This document shows positions 1 to 7,157 of a stretch of DNA of 17,371 bases, piece by piece. The stretch's first letter is position 1. Each line of letters begins with the position of its first letter. The notes below the pieces were generated by a model. The model made no database searches and was not told where the DNA came from. It worked only from the letters and a program-made list of their open reading frames with translations. A program made the position numbers and the translations under genes. The stretch comes from Methanomassiliicoccaceae archaeon (lineage in GTDB: Archaea > Thermoplasmatota > Thermoplasmata > Methanomassiliicoccales > Methanomethylophilaceae): contig JAEEKU010000080.1 in NCBI GenBank assembly GCA_016282555.1, positions 1 to 17,371 of the forward strand, written 5' to 3'.

Positions 1-772
1 TCACGGTCTTCTCAGAAAAGGCGAGCCGGAGCAGGTTGTCAGAGTGTTCCGCGACGAGATGAATGCCAATCTGGTGTACGTCGACGCCACGGACAGGTTC
101 CTTTCGAAGCTGGAGGGCGTCTCGGATCCGGAACAGAAGAGGAAGATAATCGGCGCCGAATTCATACGCGTTTTCGAAGAGGAAGCCGCTAAGCTGAAAG
201 ACGTGAAGTTCCTCGCCCAGGGAACTATTTATCCGGATATCATCGAAAGCAAAGGGGTTAAAGCGCATCACAACGTGGGCGGGCTCCCCGAAAATCTGGG
301 ATTCGAGCTCTGCGAACCCGTCAAGTACCTTTACAAAGACGAGGTCCGCGTGGTGGGAAAGGCCCTGGGCCTTCCTGACAGCATGGTCTACCGCCAGCCC
401 TTCCCCGGTCCGGGTCTCGGCGTGAGATGCACCGGAGCGATCACCCGCGAGAGACTCGAAGCCGTGAGAGAATCGGACGCGATCCTGCGGGAAGAATTTT
501 CGAAGAACGGACTGGATAAAAAAGTCTGGCAGTATTTCACCGTCGTTCCGGATTACCGCTCGACCGGGGTCCGCGACGGTATCCGCTCATGGGACTGGCC
601 GGTGATTATCCGCGCGGTGAACACCAAAGACGCGATGACCGCTTCGATCGAGGAGATTCCGTACAGTCTTCTCAACCGCATCGCCGGACGCATTCTTTCC
701 GAGGTAAAAGGAGTCAACCGCGTTCTTTACGATCTCTCCCCCAAGCCCTGCGCCACCATAGAGTGGGAATGA
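1..772 (+). CDS. guaA: GMP synthase (glutamine-hydrolysing), ATP-pyrophosphatase subunit, 3' part
   Basis: This is the C-terminal ~256 codons of the subunit that adenylylates XMP and aminates it to GMP. The frame is open to the left edge (from base 2: HGLLRKGEPEQV), so the start and the PP-loop lie outside the window. Visible family signatures are VDATDRFL, the DPEQKRKIIG stretch, QGTIYPD, the RQPFPGPGLGVR motif that begins the dimerisation domain, and the terminal TIEWE. Archaea usually encode this subunit separately from the glutaminase, as a protein slightly over 300 residues, so about 50 residues are missing here. The tail reads KPCATIEWE, where many homologues have KPPATIEWE, a minor deviation. 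TGA stop at 770-772, followed by a terminator-like hairpin and T-rich tract. An internal GTG at 44 lies in frame but is not the true start. Identification is secure; the symbol could be guaAb in archaeal naming. Confidence 0.95.
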   Translation, partial: HGLLRKGEPEQVVRVFRDEMNANLVYVDATDRFLSKLEGVSDPEQKRKIIGAEFIRVFEEEAAKLKDVKFLAQGTIYPDIIESKGVKAHHNVGGLPENLGFELCEPVKYLYKDEVRVVGKALGLPDSMVYRQPFPGPGLGVRCTGAITRERLEAVRESDAILREEFSKNGLDKKVWQYFTVVPDYRSTGVRDGIRSWDWPVIIRAVNTKDAMTASIEEIPYSLLNRIAGRILSEVKGVNRVLYDLSPKPCATIEWE

Positions 773-775
773 TCC

Positions 776-812
776 TCCGGTTCCGGCCGGAATCAAACTT
801 CTTTCTTTTTCC
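776..812 (+). terminator. Probable terminator of guaA
   Basis: Five-base-pair arms TCCGG (776-780) and CCGGA (787-791) enclose the loop TTCCGG. They are followed by a pyrimidine tract rich in T (799-812). It begins four bases after the guaA stop. Archaeal termination depends mainly on the T-rich stretch, so the hairpin itself may be incidental. Confidence 0.45.
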
Positions 813-831
813 TGCAATCTTTTCTGACCGA

Positions 832-923
832 AAGTATAAACCGATTGCAGAGGATTACACACCTGTACGTGCTGGCACTCGCCCGAGACCCCTGTCTGCA
901 TTACAATACCTTTCCCCCGTGAT
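832..923 (+). promoter_or_regulatory. Promoter and ribosome binding region of the repeat-protein gene
   Basis: A TATA-like GTATAAA lies at 834-840, which would place transcription start near 862 and give a leader of about 65 nt. A second weaker candidate, TTACAATA at 901-908, would give an almost leaderless message. GTGAT at 919-923 matches part of the archaeal Shine-Dalgarno consensus and sits four bases before the ATG at 928. This favours 928 over the in-frame GTG at 919 as the start. Confidence 0.4.
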
Positions 924-927
924 AACC

Positions 928-2646
928 ATGATCTTCGGCAAAAACAGAGAAATCAACAAGTTAAGGCAGATGCTGACCGACGCATCCTCCCAGCTCGATG
1001 CGTCGCGCCAGCTGTATAACGAAGCCAACGAACAGATGAAAAAAATCCAGGCCCAGTCCGCGGAAATCAAGAAAGAGCTGGGCAGCGTCTCCGCGGAAAG
1101 AGACGCCTTGTCGCAGAAACTGGACTCCGTTAGCAAAAATCTGCAGAAGGTCACCGACGAAAGGGATTCCGCCCTGTCTGCGATCAAAACTTCCGGAACT
1201 GAAGCCGTCAAATCCGAAATTCAGAAGGATTCCGGAAAAACTTCCGGACGCAACGTTTTCAGCATAAAATTCAAAGACGGAGAGTCCTGTATTTCCGACG
1301 TCAGGGTTTGTTCCGGGAAATCTTTCGAAATACCGTCCGTTCCGGAAAAGGAGGACTATGCCGGCTTGTGGAGCATAAAGAAGTGCGGAGAGGATCTTAT
1401 CGCCTCTCCCGTGTACGTTCCTATCGGTTACGACACTTCGTTCTACGTCGACGGAAAAGAGTGCTTCAGAACCAGATTATCCGCTGAGAACCATTGCATC
1501 CCTCCGGTCCCCGCGAAGGATGATTTCCGCGGAGAGTGGGTTTATTCCGTAACCGGAGACGGATCGGTGAGAGTCGACGCGGTCTACACCCCGGTCACTT
1601 ACAAGCTGATATTCGAAGCGGACGGAAAAACCGTATATGAGACGGAAACGGCCGACGAGGAGCATCTCGTCATTCCGGAGATACCCGCCAAAGACGGTTT
1701 CAAAGGAGAATGGATGATCCGCGCCCGCGAAGACAACGTTGTCTATATAGAGGCAGTTTACACTAAAGCCGTCAGAACCGTAAGGCTGTGCTGCGGCGGA
1801 AAGAAAATCAGCGAATTCACCGTGCCTGCGGGCGAACCTTTCGTCATTCCCGACGTTCCGGACAGAGAGGATTACACAGGCGAATGGATAATCACCGAAA
1901 AAGGAATGTGCGTCAGGGCGGAAGCCGTTTACAAACCAATCGAATATACCCTGAAATTCATTTCCGGCGGCAAAGTCATCAAAGAAGCCAGGGCGACCTG
2001 CGAATCCGGCATCGACGTCCCCGAAGTTCCTCCGAAAGAGGATTACACCGGCGAATGGGAATACGAAATCAGCGGAAACGAGGTTACGCTTTATCCAGTT
2101 TACACCCCGTCCAAGTACCGTCTGGAATTCTTCGTGGACGGAAAGAAATACGGCGAAATAGCCGGAGGGCCGGGAGCCAGAGTCGATAAGATTCCCGCCG
2201 TTCCGGAAAAAGACGGCGTGCCCGGAGAATGGGTCTATACTTTCATCGATGAAACGCACATCAGAATCGACGCGGTCTATCCGGATACCCCCAAGATCAA
2301 ACAGAAGTTCTATGCGGAAGGCAAAAAATGCTTCGAAAGAGAGGTTTTCAAAGGAACTCCCGCCGGGCTTCCCCCCGTTCCGGAGAAGGAAGATTACAAA
2401 GGAAGCTGGAAACTCAGCGGCAAAACCGATGTCTGCGAGAGATACTGCGCCGAATACGAGCCCATTGAATACACCGCGTCGTTTTACGTCGACGGAGAAC
2501 TGTTCGCGGAAGCGGCAATATCCTCCGAGACCGACAAATCGGTAATACCTCCGGTTCCCGCGAAGAGAGGATACACCGGCGAATGGTATTATTCCAGAGA
2601 AGGTCCGGACAGAATCAAAGTCACGGCGATATACACGCCGGAATGA
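928..2646 (+). CDS. Coiled-coil protein with eight tandem ~58-aa repeats
   Basis: A 572-residue protein of unknown function. Residues ~5-95 are rich in K, E, Q, S and A in heptad-like order (KLRQMLTDASSQLDASRQLY and onward) and should form a coiled coil. From residue ~110 to the end there are eight consecutive units of 56-60 residues with the pattern F..dGK......(I)P.VP.KedY.GeW........i.AvYtP. The pattern resembles the InlB B-repeat/Flg_new (Listeria-Bacteroides) repeats common in secreted proteins, but I see no signal peptide, membrane segment or anchor, so it appears cytoplasmic. The open frame continues upstream into guaA, including an ATG at 769 that overlaps the guaA stop. I reject those starts because the translated upstream stretch is unstructured and the terminator, TATA box and GTGAT motif all lie after it. 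Unit 6 (PGEW for Y.GEW) and unit 7 (AEYEP) are the most divergent. The repeat assignment is by eye; function unknown. Confidence 0.85.
   Translation: MIFGKNREINKLRQMLTDASSQLDASRQLYNEANEQMKKIQAQSAEIKKELGSVSAERDALSQKLDSVSKNLQKVTDERDSALSAIKTSGTEAVKSEIQKDSGKTSGRNVFSIKFKDGESCISDVRVCSGKSFEIPSVPEKEDYAGLWSIKKCGEDLIASPVYVPIGYDTSFYVDGKECFRTRLSAENHCIPPVPAKDDFRGEWVYSVTGDGSVRVDAVYTPVTYKLIFEADGKTVYETETADEEHLVIPEIPAKDGFKGEWMIRAREDNVVYIEAVYTKAVRTVRLCCGGKKISEFTVPAGEPFVIPDVPDREDYTGEWIITEKGMCVRAEAVYKPIEYTLKFISGGKVIKEARATCESGIDVPEVPPKEDYTGEWEYEISGNEVTLYPVYTPSKYRLEFFVDGKKYGEIAGGPGARVDKIPAVPEKDGVPGEWVYTFIDETHIRIDAVYPDTPKIKQKFYAEGKKCFEREVFKGTPAGLPPVPEKEDYKGSWKLSGKTDVCERYCAEYEPIEYTASFYVDGELFAEAAISSETDKSVIPPVPAKRGYTGEWYYSREGPDRIKVTAIYTPE
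1255..2646 (+). repeat. Eight in-frame tandem coding repeats (~174 bp each)
   Basis: The protein repeat units start near codons 110, 170, 227, 285, 342, 399, 458 and 517 of the gene at 928. Each ends in a variant of AVYTP. The shared core is P.VP.K(E/D)(D/G)(Y/F).GEW. DNA identity between units is visibly much lower than protein similarity, so the array is old or under selection to diverge, not a recent expansion. Confidence 0.75.
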
Positions 2647-2647
2647 A

Positions 2648-2656
2648 TTTTTTTTT
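2648..2656 (+). terminator. Oligo-T terminator between convergent genes
   Basis: A run of nine T begins one base after the TGA of the repeat-protein gene. Its last two T and the following A form the TAA stop of the convergent Sel1-repeat gene. Oligo-T tracts are the main intrinsic termination signal in archaea, so this should stop plus-strand transcription. Confidence 0.6.
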
Positions 2657-3368
2657 ACTGCGGACGGCTCCGGCCGTTCTGCAGTCCTTCCAGTATCGCG
2701 ATCGATTTTTTGTCTTTAGGCGCCGCGGACTCCAGAAGCTTCACCGCTCTCTCCCTGTCCTCCGGCACCCCGTTTCCTTCCAGAAGCATCAGAGCCATCA
2801 GTCTTTTCGCGCGGGGGGAACCGGATTTTTCGAACCATTCCAGCGCGGCCTGCGGATCCCTTTCGACGCCTTTTCCGTCTCTCAGCATGCGGGCATAGTT
2901 GGTCATTCCGCGGCTGTATCCGTTCTTTCCGGACTCTTTGTACCATCTGGCAGCCTCAGCCATATCCTCGGGGACTCCGTGTCCGTATTCGTACAGGACT
3001 CCCAGATTGCACTGGGCTTTCGCGTTGCCGCTTTCCGAGGATACAAGGTACCATCTGGCAGCCTCCTCTTTATCTTTTTCAACACCGAGGCCCAGAGCGA
3101 AACAGTATCCGAGATTGCGCGAACCCATGTTGTTTCCGCATTCGTACGCTTTTCTGAAAAGGGACAGCGCTTCCTGTTTCTCTTCCTGAGTCCCGTCTAT
3201 AAGGATATCGCCGAGAAGAACCATCGATGCGGAACAGCCGGAACCTGCGGCTTTCCTGAGAAGTTCTCTGCATTTTTCAGGATCCTTCTCTTTCAAAGAA
3301 ACCGCTTCATCGAAAATACTGCGGATCCCGGCATCCGCGGACTCGGATCTGAGAGGAACGTCCATCAT
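2655..3368 (-). CDS. Sel1-repeat (TPR-like) protein
   Basis: A 237-residue solenoid protein. From residue ~30 to ~218 it shows five to six Sel1-like repeats of about 36 residues, with signatures such as LGYCFALGLGVEKDKEEAARWY, NLGVLYEYGHGVPEDMAEAARWY and YARMLRDGKGVERDPQAALEWF. These are the alternating A..LG..Y..G.GV..D...A..WY helices that bind protein partners. There is no signal peptide or transmembrane segment, so it is probably cytoplasmic. Start: tandem ATG codons at 3368 and 3365; a GGGTG motif (complement of 3376-3380) seven bases upstream supports the first. TAA stop overlaps the T run shared with the convergent repeat-protein gene. Partner and process cannot be read from sequence. 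The two neighbouring genes are both repeat/scaffold types, but they are not in one transcript. Confidence 0.88.
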   Translation of the reverse strand: MMDVPLRSESADAGIRSIFDEAVSLKEKDPEKCRELLRKAAGSGCSASMVLLGDILIDGTQEEKQEALSLFRKAYECGNNMGSRNLGYCFALGLGVEKDKEEAARWYLVSSESGNAKAQCNLGVLYEYGHGVPEDMAEAARWYKESGKNGYSRGMTNYARMLRDGKGVERDPQAALEWFEKSGSPRAKRLMALMLLEGNGVPEDRERAVKLLESAAPKDKKSIAILEGLQNGRSRPQ

Positions 3369-3402
3369 GAATCTGCACCCTGCCAGGTAATGCCTGTCCG
3401 AT

Positions 3403-3410
3403 GTATAATT
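3403..3410 (-). promoter_or_regulatory. TATA box of the Sel1-repeat gene
   Basis: Read on the minus strand this is AATTATAC. It lies ~38 nt ahead of the ATG at 3368, predicting transcription start near 3381 and a leader of ~13 nt that contains the GGGTG ribosome binding motif. Confidence 0.4.
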
Positions 3411-3444
3411 CCGTTTGCATGTTTACTGCCGTTTCTGAATAATT

Positions 3445-3454
3445 GGATATATTA
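3445..3454 (+). promoter_or_regulatory. TATA box of cobN, leaderless start predicted
   Basis: GATATATTA is centred about 24 nt ahead of the ATG at 3473, so transcription should begin at or next to the start codon. An in-frame TTG at 3443 would place the start ahead of, and the coding region across, this TATA element. That argues for ATG 3473. Confidence 0.5.
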
Positions 3455-3472
3455 TCAGTCCGATCGGGGTGC

Positions 3473-6400
3473 ATGAAGGCCGTCCATATCTCCATCGGCG
3501 CGAATTACGGGCATTCAATGGACGATGCCGCCGCATCGCTAAGAGAGGAAGGGTTCAAAGTTGAGATCACCGGGGCGGACGCATGCGATATGGATGCCGA
3601 TGTTCTTTTCAATACGAGGATTCTCGATGAAGTCAGGAAAGCCGACATTCTTTTCGTGCGCGTTCACGGAGACGTTACCTATTTCAAAAAATTCGATCTC
3701 CTGAAGAAAACCGTCTGCTCCTCCGGAATACCGATGTTTCTTTTGTGCGAAAGCGAGGAGGAAGTAACCGCGGAATACAGAAAAATGTTTACCGGAACCC
3801 AGGATGATTACTCGCTTCTCTTACGCCTGATGAGCGCCGGCGGCGATGCGAATTACAGATCCATGCTGATATGGGCGCTGAACCGTTTCGACGGCACGTC
3901 GGTTCCCGTTCCCGAACCGGTTTTCCCGCCCGCGGAAGGCGCCATGACGCTTCGGGAGAACTATCTGGATATAGAGGATGCGCTGGATTCCCTTCCGCGG
4001 GACAGACCGCGTATCTGCGTTTTCTTTCACCAGAAATTCTGGGTTTCGGGCAACACCGGAGGCGTTAAAGGCCTTCTAAGGGCTCTCGAGGAGAGAGGAG
4101 CCGCCGCAACAGGAATATTCACTCTTACGTACCCGGACAGCGTATGTGGCGCGTCCGGAATATGCAAACTTATAGACAGATACCTCATCAAAAACGGGAA
4201 ACCTGCCGTCGACTGCATCATCCAGACCATGGGGTACTCCCAGACTCTGAAACCGAAAGCTGACGATTTCGAGCAGAAAACGGATGATGACGTTTTTATC
4301 AGGCTCGGCATCCCGGTCATCCAGGCGATGCACCTTTACGGACCCAGAGGAAAATGGGAAAACGACATTTTCGGACTGGACGCGTCCGAGGTGGCCGGGC
4401 TCGTGGTCAGCACGGAATATGACGGACAGCTTATCACGGTGCCGATCGCGGGTTACGAAGTCACGGAAGAGGGGCGGCGCAGATACCGTCCGATAGAGGA
4501 CAGATGCAGAATGGTCGCCGACACGGCTTATCTGTGGGCGCAGCTCGGCCGCAAGACCAACACGGAGAAGAAAGCTGCTGTTCTGCTGTACATGTATCCT
4601 CCCCGCAACGATCTGGCCGGAGGGGCCTCCGGGCTGGATACCATGGAAAGCGTGGCGGATCTTCTCAAAGCGATGTCAAAAAGAGGATACTCGCTGGACT
4701 GGATTCCGGAAAACGGAAAGGAGCTGTCTGACAGGCTTCTCGGCGCTCTTACCAACGACGATTCCTGGCTCTCCGAACGGGATATTCTGGAAAGGGCCGC
4801 GGATACAGTTTCTCCCGGACAGTACTCCCAATGGATGGAATCTTTCCCGGAGCACATTTCCGGGAATCTTATCGAAGGGTGGGGAGAGCCTCCCGGAGAT
4901 CTTCATACCGCTCAGGGAAAGATACTGATTCCGGGACTGATAAACGGAAACGTGTTCGTCGGATTCCAGCCCGACAGGGGAAAATGCGATTCCTCGTCGT
5001 ATCACGATCCGAAGCTCGCTCCCCCGCACCAGTATATAGCGTTCTACAGATGGCTCAGGTACGTTTTCGGCGCCGATGCCGTTATTCACATGGGAACTCA
5101 CGGCACTCAGGAATGGCTTCCCGGAAAAAGCGTCGGCCTGACGCAAAACTGTTTTCCGGACGCGGTTCTGGACGGGCTGCCGGACATCTATCCGTACATA
5201 ATCGATAACCCCGGGGAAGGGATGCAGGCTAAAAGACGCGGTTATGCCGCCGTCGTCACCCATATGATTCCGGCGATGGCGCGCGCGGATACTTATGACA
5301 AAATAGGCGAGCTCGAATCCGCCCTGCAGTTGAGATTCCGTTCCCGGTCCGTGATGATGGACGAGAGCACTGCGGAAATCGACGGAAAAATCGCGGAACT
5401 GGTAAAAACCCTTGAGATAGATTCCGACTTGAATATTCCGGACGGCATAGAGGAAATCGCCGCGAGAGCGGACGACATCTACGATTACGTCGTCGAAATA
5501 AAGGATGCGCTGATGTCCGACGGGCTCCATATTCTGGGCAGGGTTCCCGAAGGAAGCCTGTTCGCGGATTCCGTGTACAGCATGGTGAGGAACGCGAACG
5601 GAAACGTTCCTTCTCTGAGAGATTCCGTAGCCAGAAGCCGCGGTTATGATTTCCAGGCTCTGCTTCAGAATCCCTCAGGCACTACTGACGGGCGCCTGAA
5701 CGGAGCGATAGTTGACGAGATCGATGAAGAATCCAGAAGAATAACGGAAGAGGTCTGCGAGGGAAAAAACCCGGAGATTCCCGGCAGTTCTGATACTATA
5801 GATTTTATGAGGGATACCCTGATCCCGGCTCTTAACAGGACCGGCGACGAGATCGAATCGGTTCTGAACGCTCTCGAGGGAAAGTTTATTCCCCCCGGGC
5901 CTTCCGGATGCCCCACCAGGGGAAGAGCGTCGATCCTTCCGACCGGCCGCAATTTTTACTCCATCGATCCTGACGGAATCCCGTGGACATCCAGCTGGAA
6001 GATCGGATGCAGAATGGCCGATCAGATGATCCAGCGCTACATCGAGGAAGAGGGAAGGTATCCGAAGTCTGTGGGAGTCGTCGTATGGGCTACGGACACT
6101 ATGAGGACCGGCGGGGATGATATAGCATACATACTCTGGCTCATGGGCCTCCGTCCGGTATGGGCGGAATACGGCGGGAGGGTCACCGGCCTCGAGATAG
6201 TTCCGCTCGAAGAGCTCGGACGCCCGCGTCTGGACGTGACACTTCGCATCAGCGGGCTGTTCAGGGACGCGTTCCAGAATCTTATCGATCTTATCGACGG
6301 CGGAGTGAAGATGATAGCGGATCTCGACGAGTCGGAAGAGGACAACTATCTCGCCGCCAATCTCCGCAAGGACATGCTGGACGCTATTCTTTCAGGCATT

Positions 6401-7156
6401 CCGGAGGATCGGGCGAGAAAAGAATCCGCGGTCAGGATATTCGGGGACGCTCCGGGACAGTACGGCTGCGGAGTAAATAACCTGATTACCAACGGGAAAT
6501 GGGATACCGCTGCCGATTTAGGCGACGCGTATATCGATCACGGGTGCTTCGCATACGGAAAAGGGCTTTCCGGCCAGGCTATGCCGGCGCAGTTCCGCAG
6601 AAGGATGGGTTCTCTCGACGCCGCGGTTAAAAACCACAACAACAGGGAAAACGATCTTCTGGATATGGATGACGACTACGACTTCCTCGGAGGCATGATC
6701 GCCGCATCCAGATCCGGAGGCGGTTCGGTCCGGGGATTCATGGGCGATTCCTCGGATACGGAAAATATCAAATCGAGAACCGTCGAGGAGGAATGCGCAT
6801 TCGTTTTCCGCAGCAAAATAAACAATCCTAAATGGTTCAGGGGGCTTCAGAGGCACGGATTCAAGGGAGCTCTCGAAATATCGCAGCTTTTCGATTATAT
6901 GATGGGATGGAGCGCGACCGCCGGGATTATAAAAAAGTGGATGTTCGATTCCGTCGCCAATAATTTCGTTCTGGATGAGGAGGCGAGAGAATGGTTCCTG
7001 AAAGAAAATCCCTATGCGATGTCGAATATGATCGAGCGTCTCGAAGAGGCTATTCAAAGAGGCCTGTGGTCGGCCGATGCTGAAATGAAAGAAAGACTCG
7101 AATCGGTGTGCTCCGAGGTAGAGGAATTCATGGAAGAGTACACCGATTCGGTCTGA
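3473..7156 (+). CDS. cobN: CobN/BchH-type metal chelatase large subunit
   Basis: A 1227-residue tetrapyrrole-binding subunit of a class I (ATP-dependent) chelatase, the family that inserts Co2+ (CobN) or Mg2+ (ChlH/BchH). Family hallmarks are HMGTHGTQEWLPGK (residues 539-552), followed by LPDIYPYIIDNPGEGMQAKR, and NFYSIDPDGIPW (827-838). Further on, WATDTMRTGGDDIAYILWLMG and a C-terminal FKGALEISQLFDYMMGWSAT stretch are typical of CobN. Length fits CobN (about 1200-1300). ATG 3473 was chosen over an in-frame TTG 30 bases upstream because of the TATA position. It converges on the AAA+ subunit genes with one base between the stop codons, so all three subunits are local but not one operon. The substrate metal is not determined: methanogens can load cobalt and nickel with the small CbiX/CfbA chelatase, so CobN assignment rests on overall resemblance. 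No transmembrane segment or signal peptide seen. Confidence 0.93.
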   Translation: MKAVHISIGANYGHSMDDAAASLREEGFKVEITGADACDMDADVLFNTRILDEVRKADILFVRVHGDVTYFKKFDLLKKTVCSSGIPMFLLCESEEEVTAEYRKMFTGTQDDYSLLLRLMSAGGDANYRSMLIWALNRFDGTSVPVPEPVFPPAEGAMTLRENYLDIEDALDSLPRDRPRICVFFHQKFWVSGNTGGVKGLLRALEERGAAATGIFTLTYPDSVCGASGICKLIDRYLIKNGKPAVDCIIQTMGYSQTLKPKADDFEQKTDDDVFIRLGIPVIQAMHLYGPRGKWENDIFGLDASEVAGLVVSTEYDGQLITVPIAGYEVTEEGRRRYRPIEDRCRMVADTAYLWAQLGRKTNTEKKAAVLLYMYPPRNDLAGGASGLDTMESVADLLKAMSKRGYSLDWIPENGKELSDRLLGALTNDDSWLSERDILERAADTVSPGQYSQWMESFPEHISGNLIEGWGEPPGDLHTAQGKILIPGLINGNVFVGFQPDRGKCDSSSYHDPKLAPPHQYIAFYRWLRYVFGADAVIHMGTHGTQEWLPGKSVGLTQNCFPDAVLDGLPDIYPYIIDNPGEGMQAKRRGYAAVVTHMIPAMARADTYDKIGELESALQLRFRSRSVMMDESTAEIDGKIAELVKTLEIDSDLNIPDGIEEIAARADDIYDYVVEIKDALMSDGLHILGRVPEGSLFADSVYSMVRNANGNVPSLRDSVARSRGYDFQALLQNPSGTTDGRLNGAIVDEIDEESRRITEEVCEGKNPEIPGSSDTIDFMRDTLIPALNRTGDEIESVLNALEGKFIPPGPSGCPTRGRASILPTGRNFYSIDPDGIPWTSSWKIGCRMADQMIQRYIEEEGRYPKSVGVVVWATDTMRTGGDDIAYILWLMGLRPVWAEYGGRVTGLEIVPLEELGRPRLDVTLRISGLFRDAFQNLIDLIDGGVKMIADLDESEEDNYLAANLRKDMLDAILSGIPEDRARKESAVRIFGDAPGQYGCGVNNLITNGKWDTAADLGDAYIDHGCFAYGKGLSGQAMPAQFRRRMGSLDAAVKNHNNRENDLLDMDDDYDFLGGMIAASRSGGGSVRGFMGDSSDTENIKSRTVEEECAFVFRSKINNPKWFRGLQRHGFKGALEISQLFDYMMGWSATAGIIKKWMFDSVANNFVLDEEAREWFLKENPYAMSNMIERLEEAIQRGLWSADAEMKERLESVCSEVEEFMEEYTDSV

Positions 7157-7157
7157 A

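Noticed and set aside
589..927. Upstream extension of the repeat-protein gene into guaA
   Set aside because: The frame is open but overlaps guaA by 184 bases, its translation has no structure, and a terminator-like element, TATA box and GTGAT motif lie after it.
3443..3472. TTG start for cobN ten codons upstream
   Set aside because: It would lie at the promoter, with the coding region across the TATA box; the family N-terminus fits ATG 3473.
2583..3476. Long plus-strand open frame opposite the Sel1-repeat gene
   Set aside because: It is the antisense shadow of a gene with clear repeat signatures; the translation is low in conserved features and rich in S, R and F.
4676..5530. 284-codon minus-strand frame inside cobN
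   Set aside because: Antisense shadow of the conserved CobN core motifs on the plus strand.
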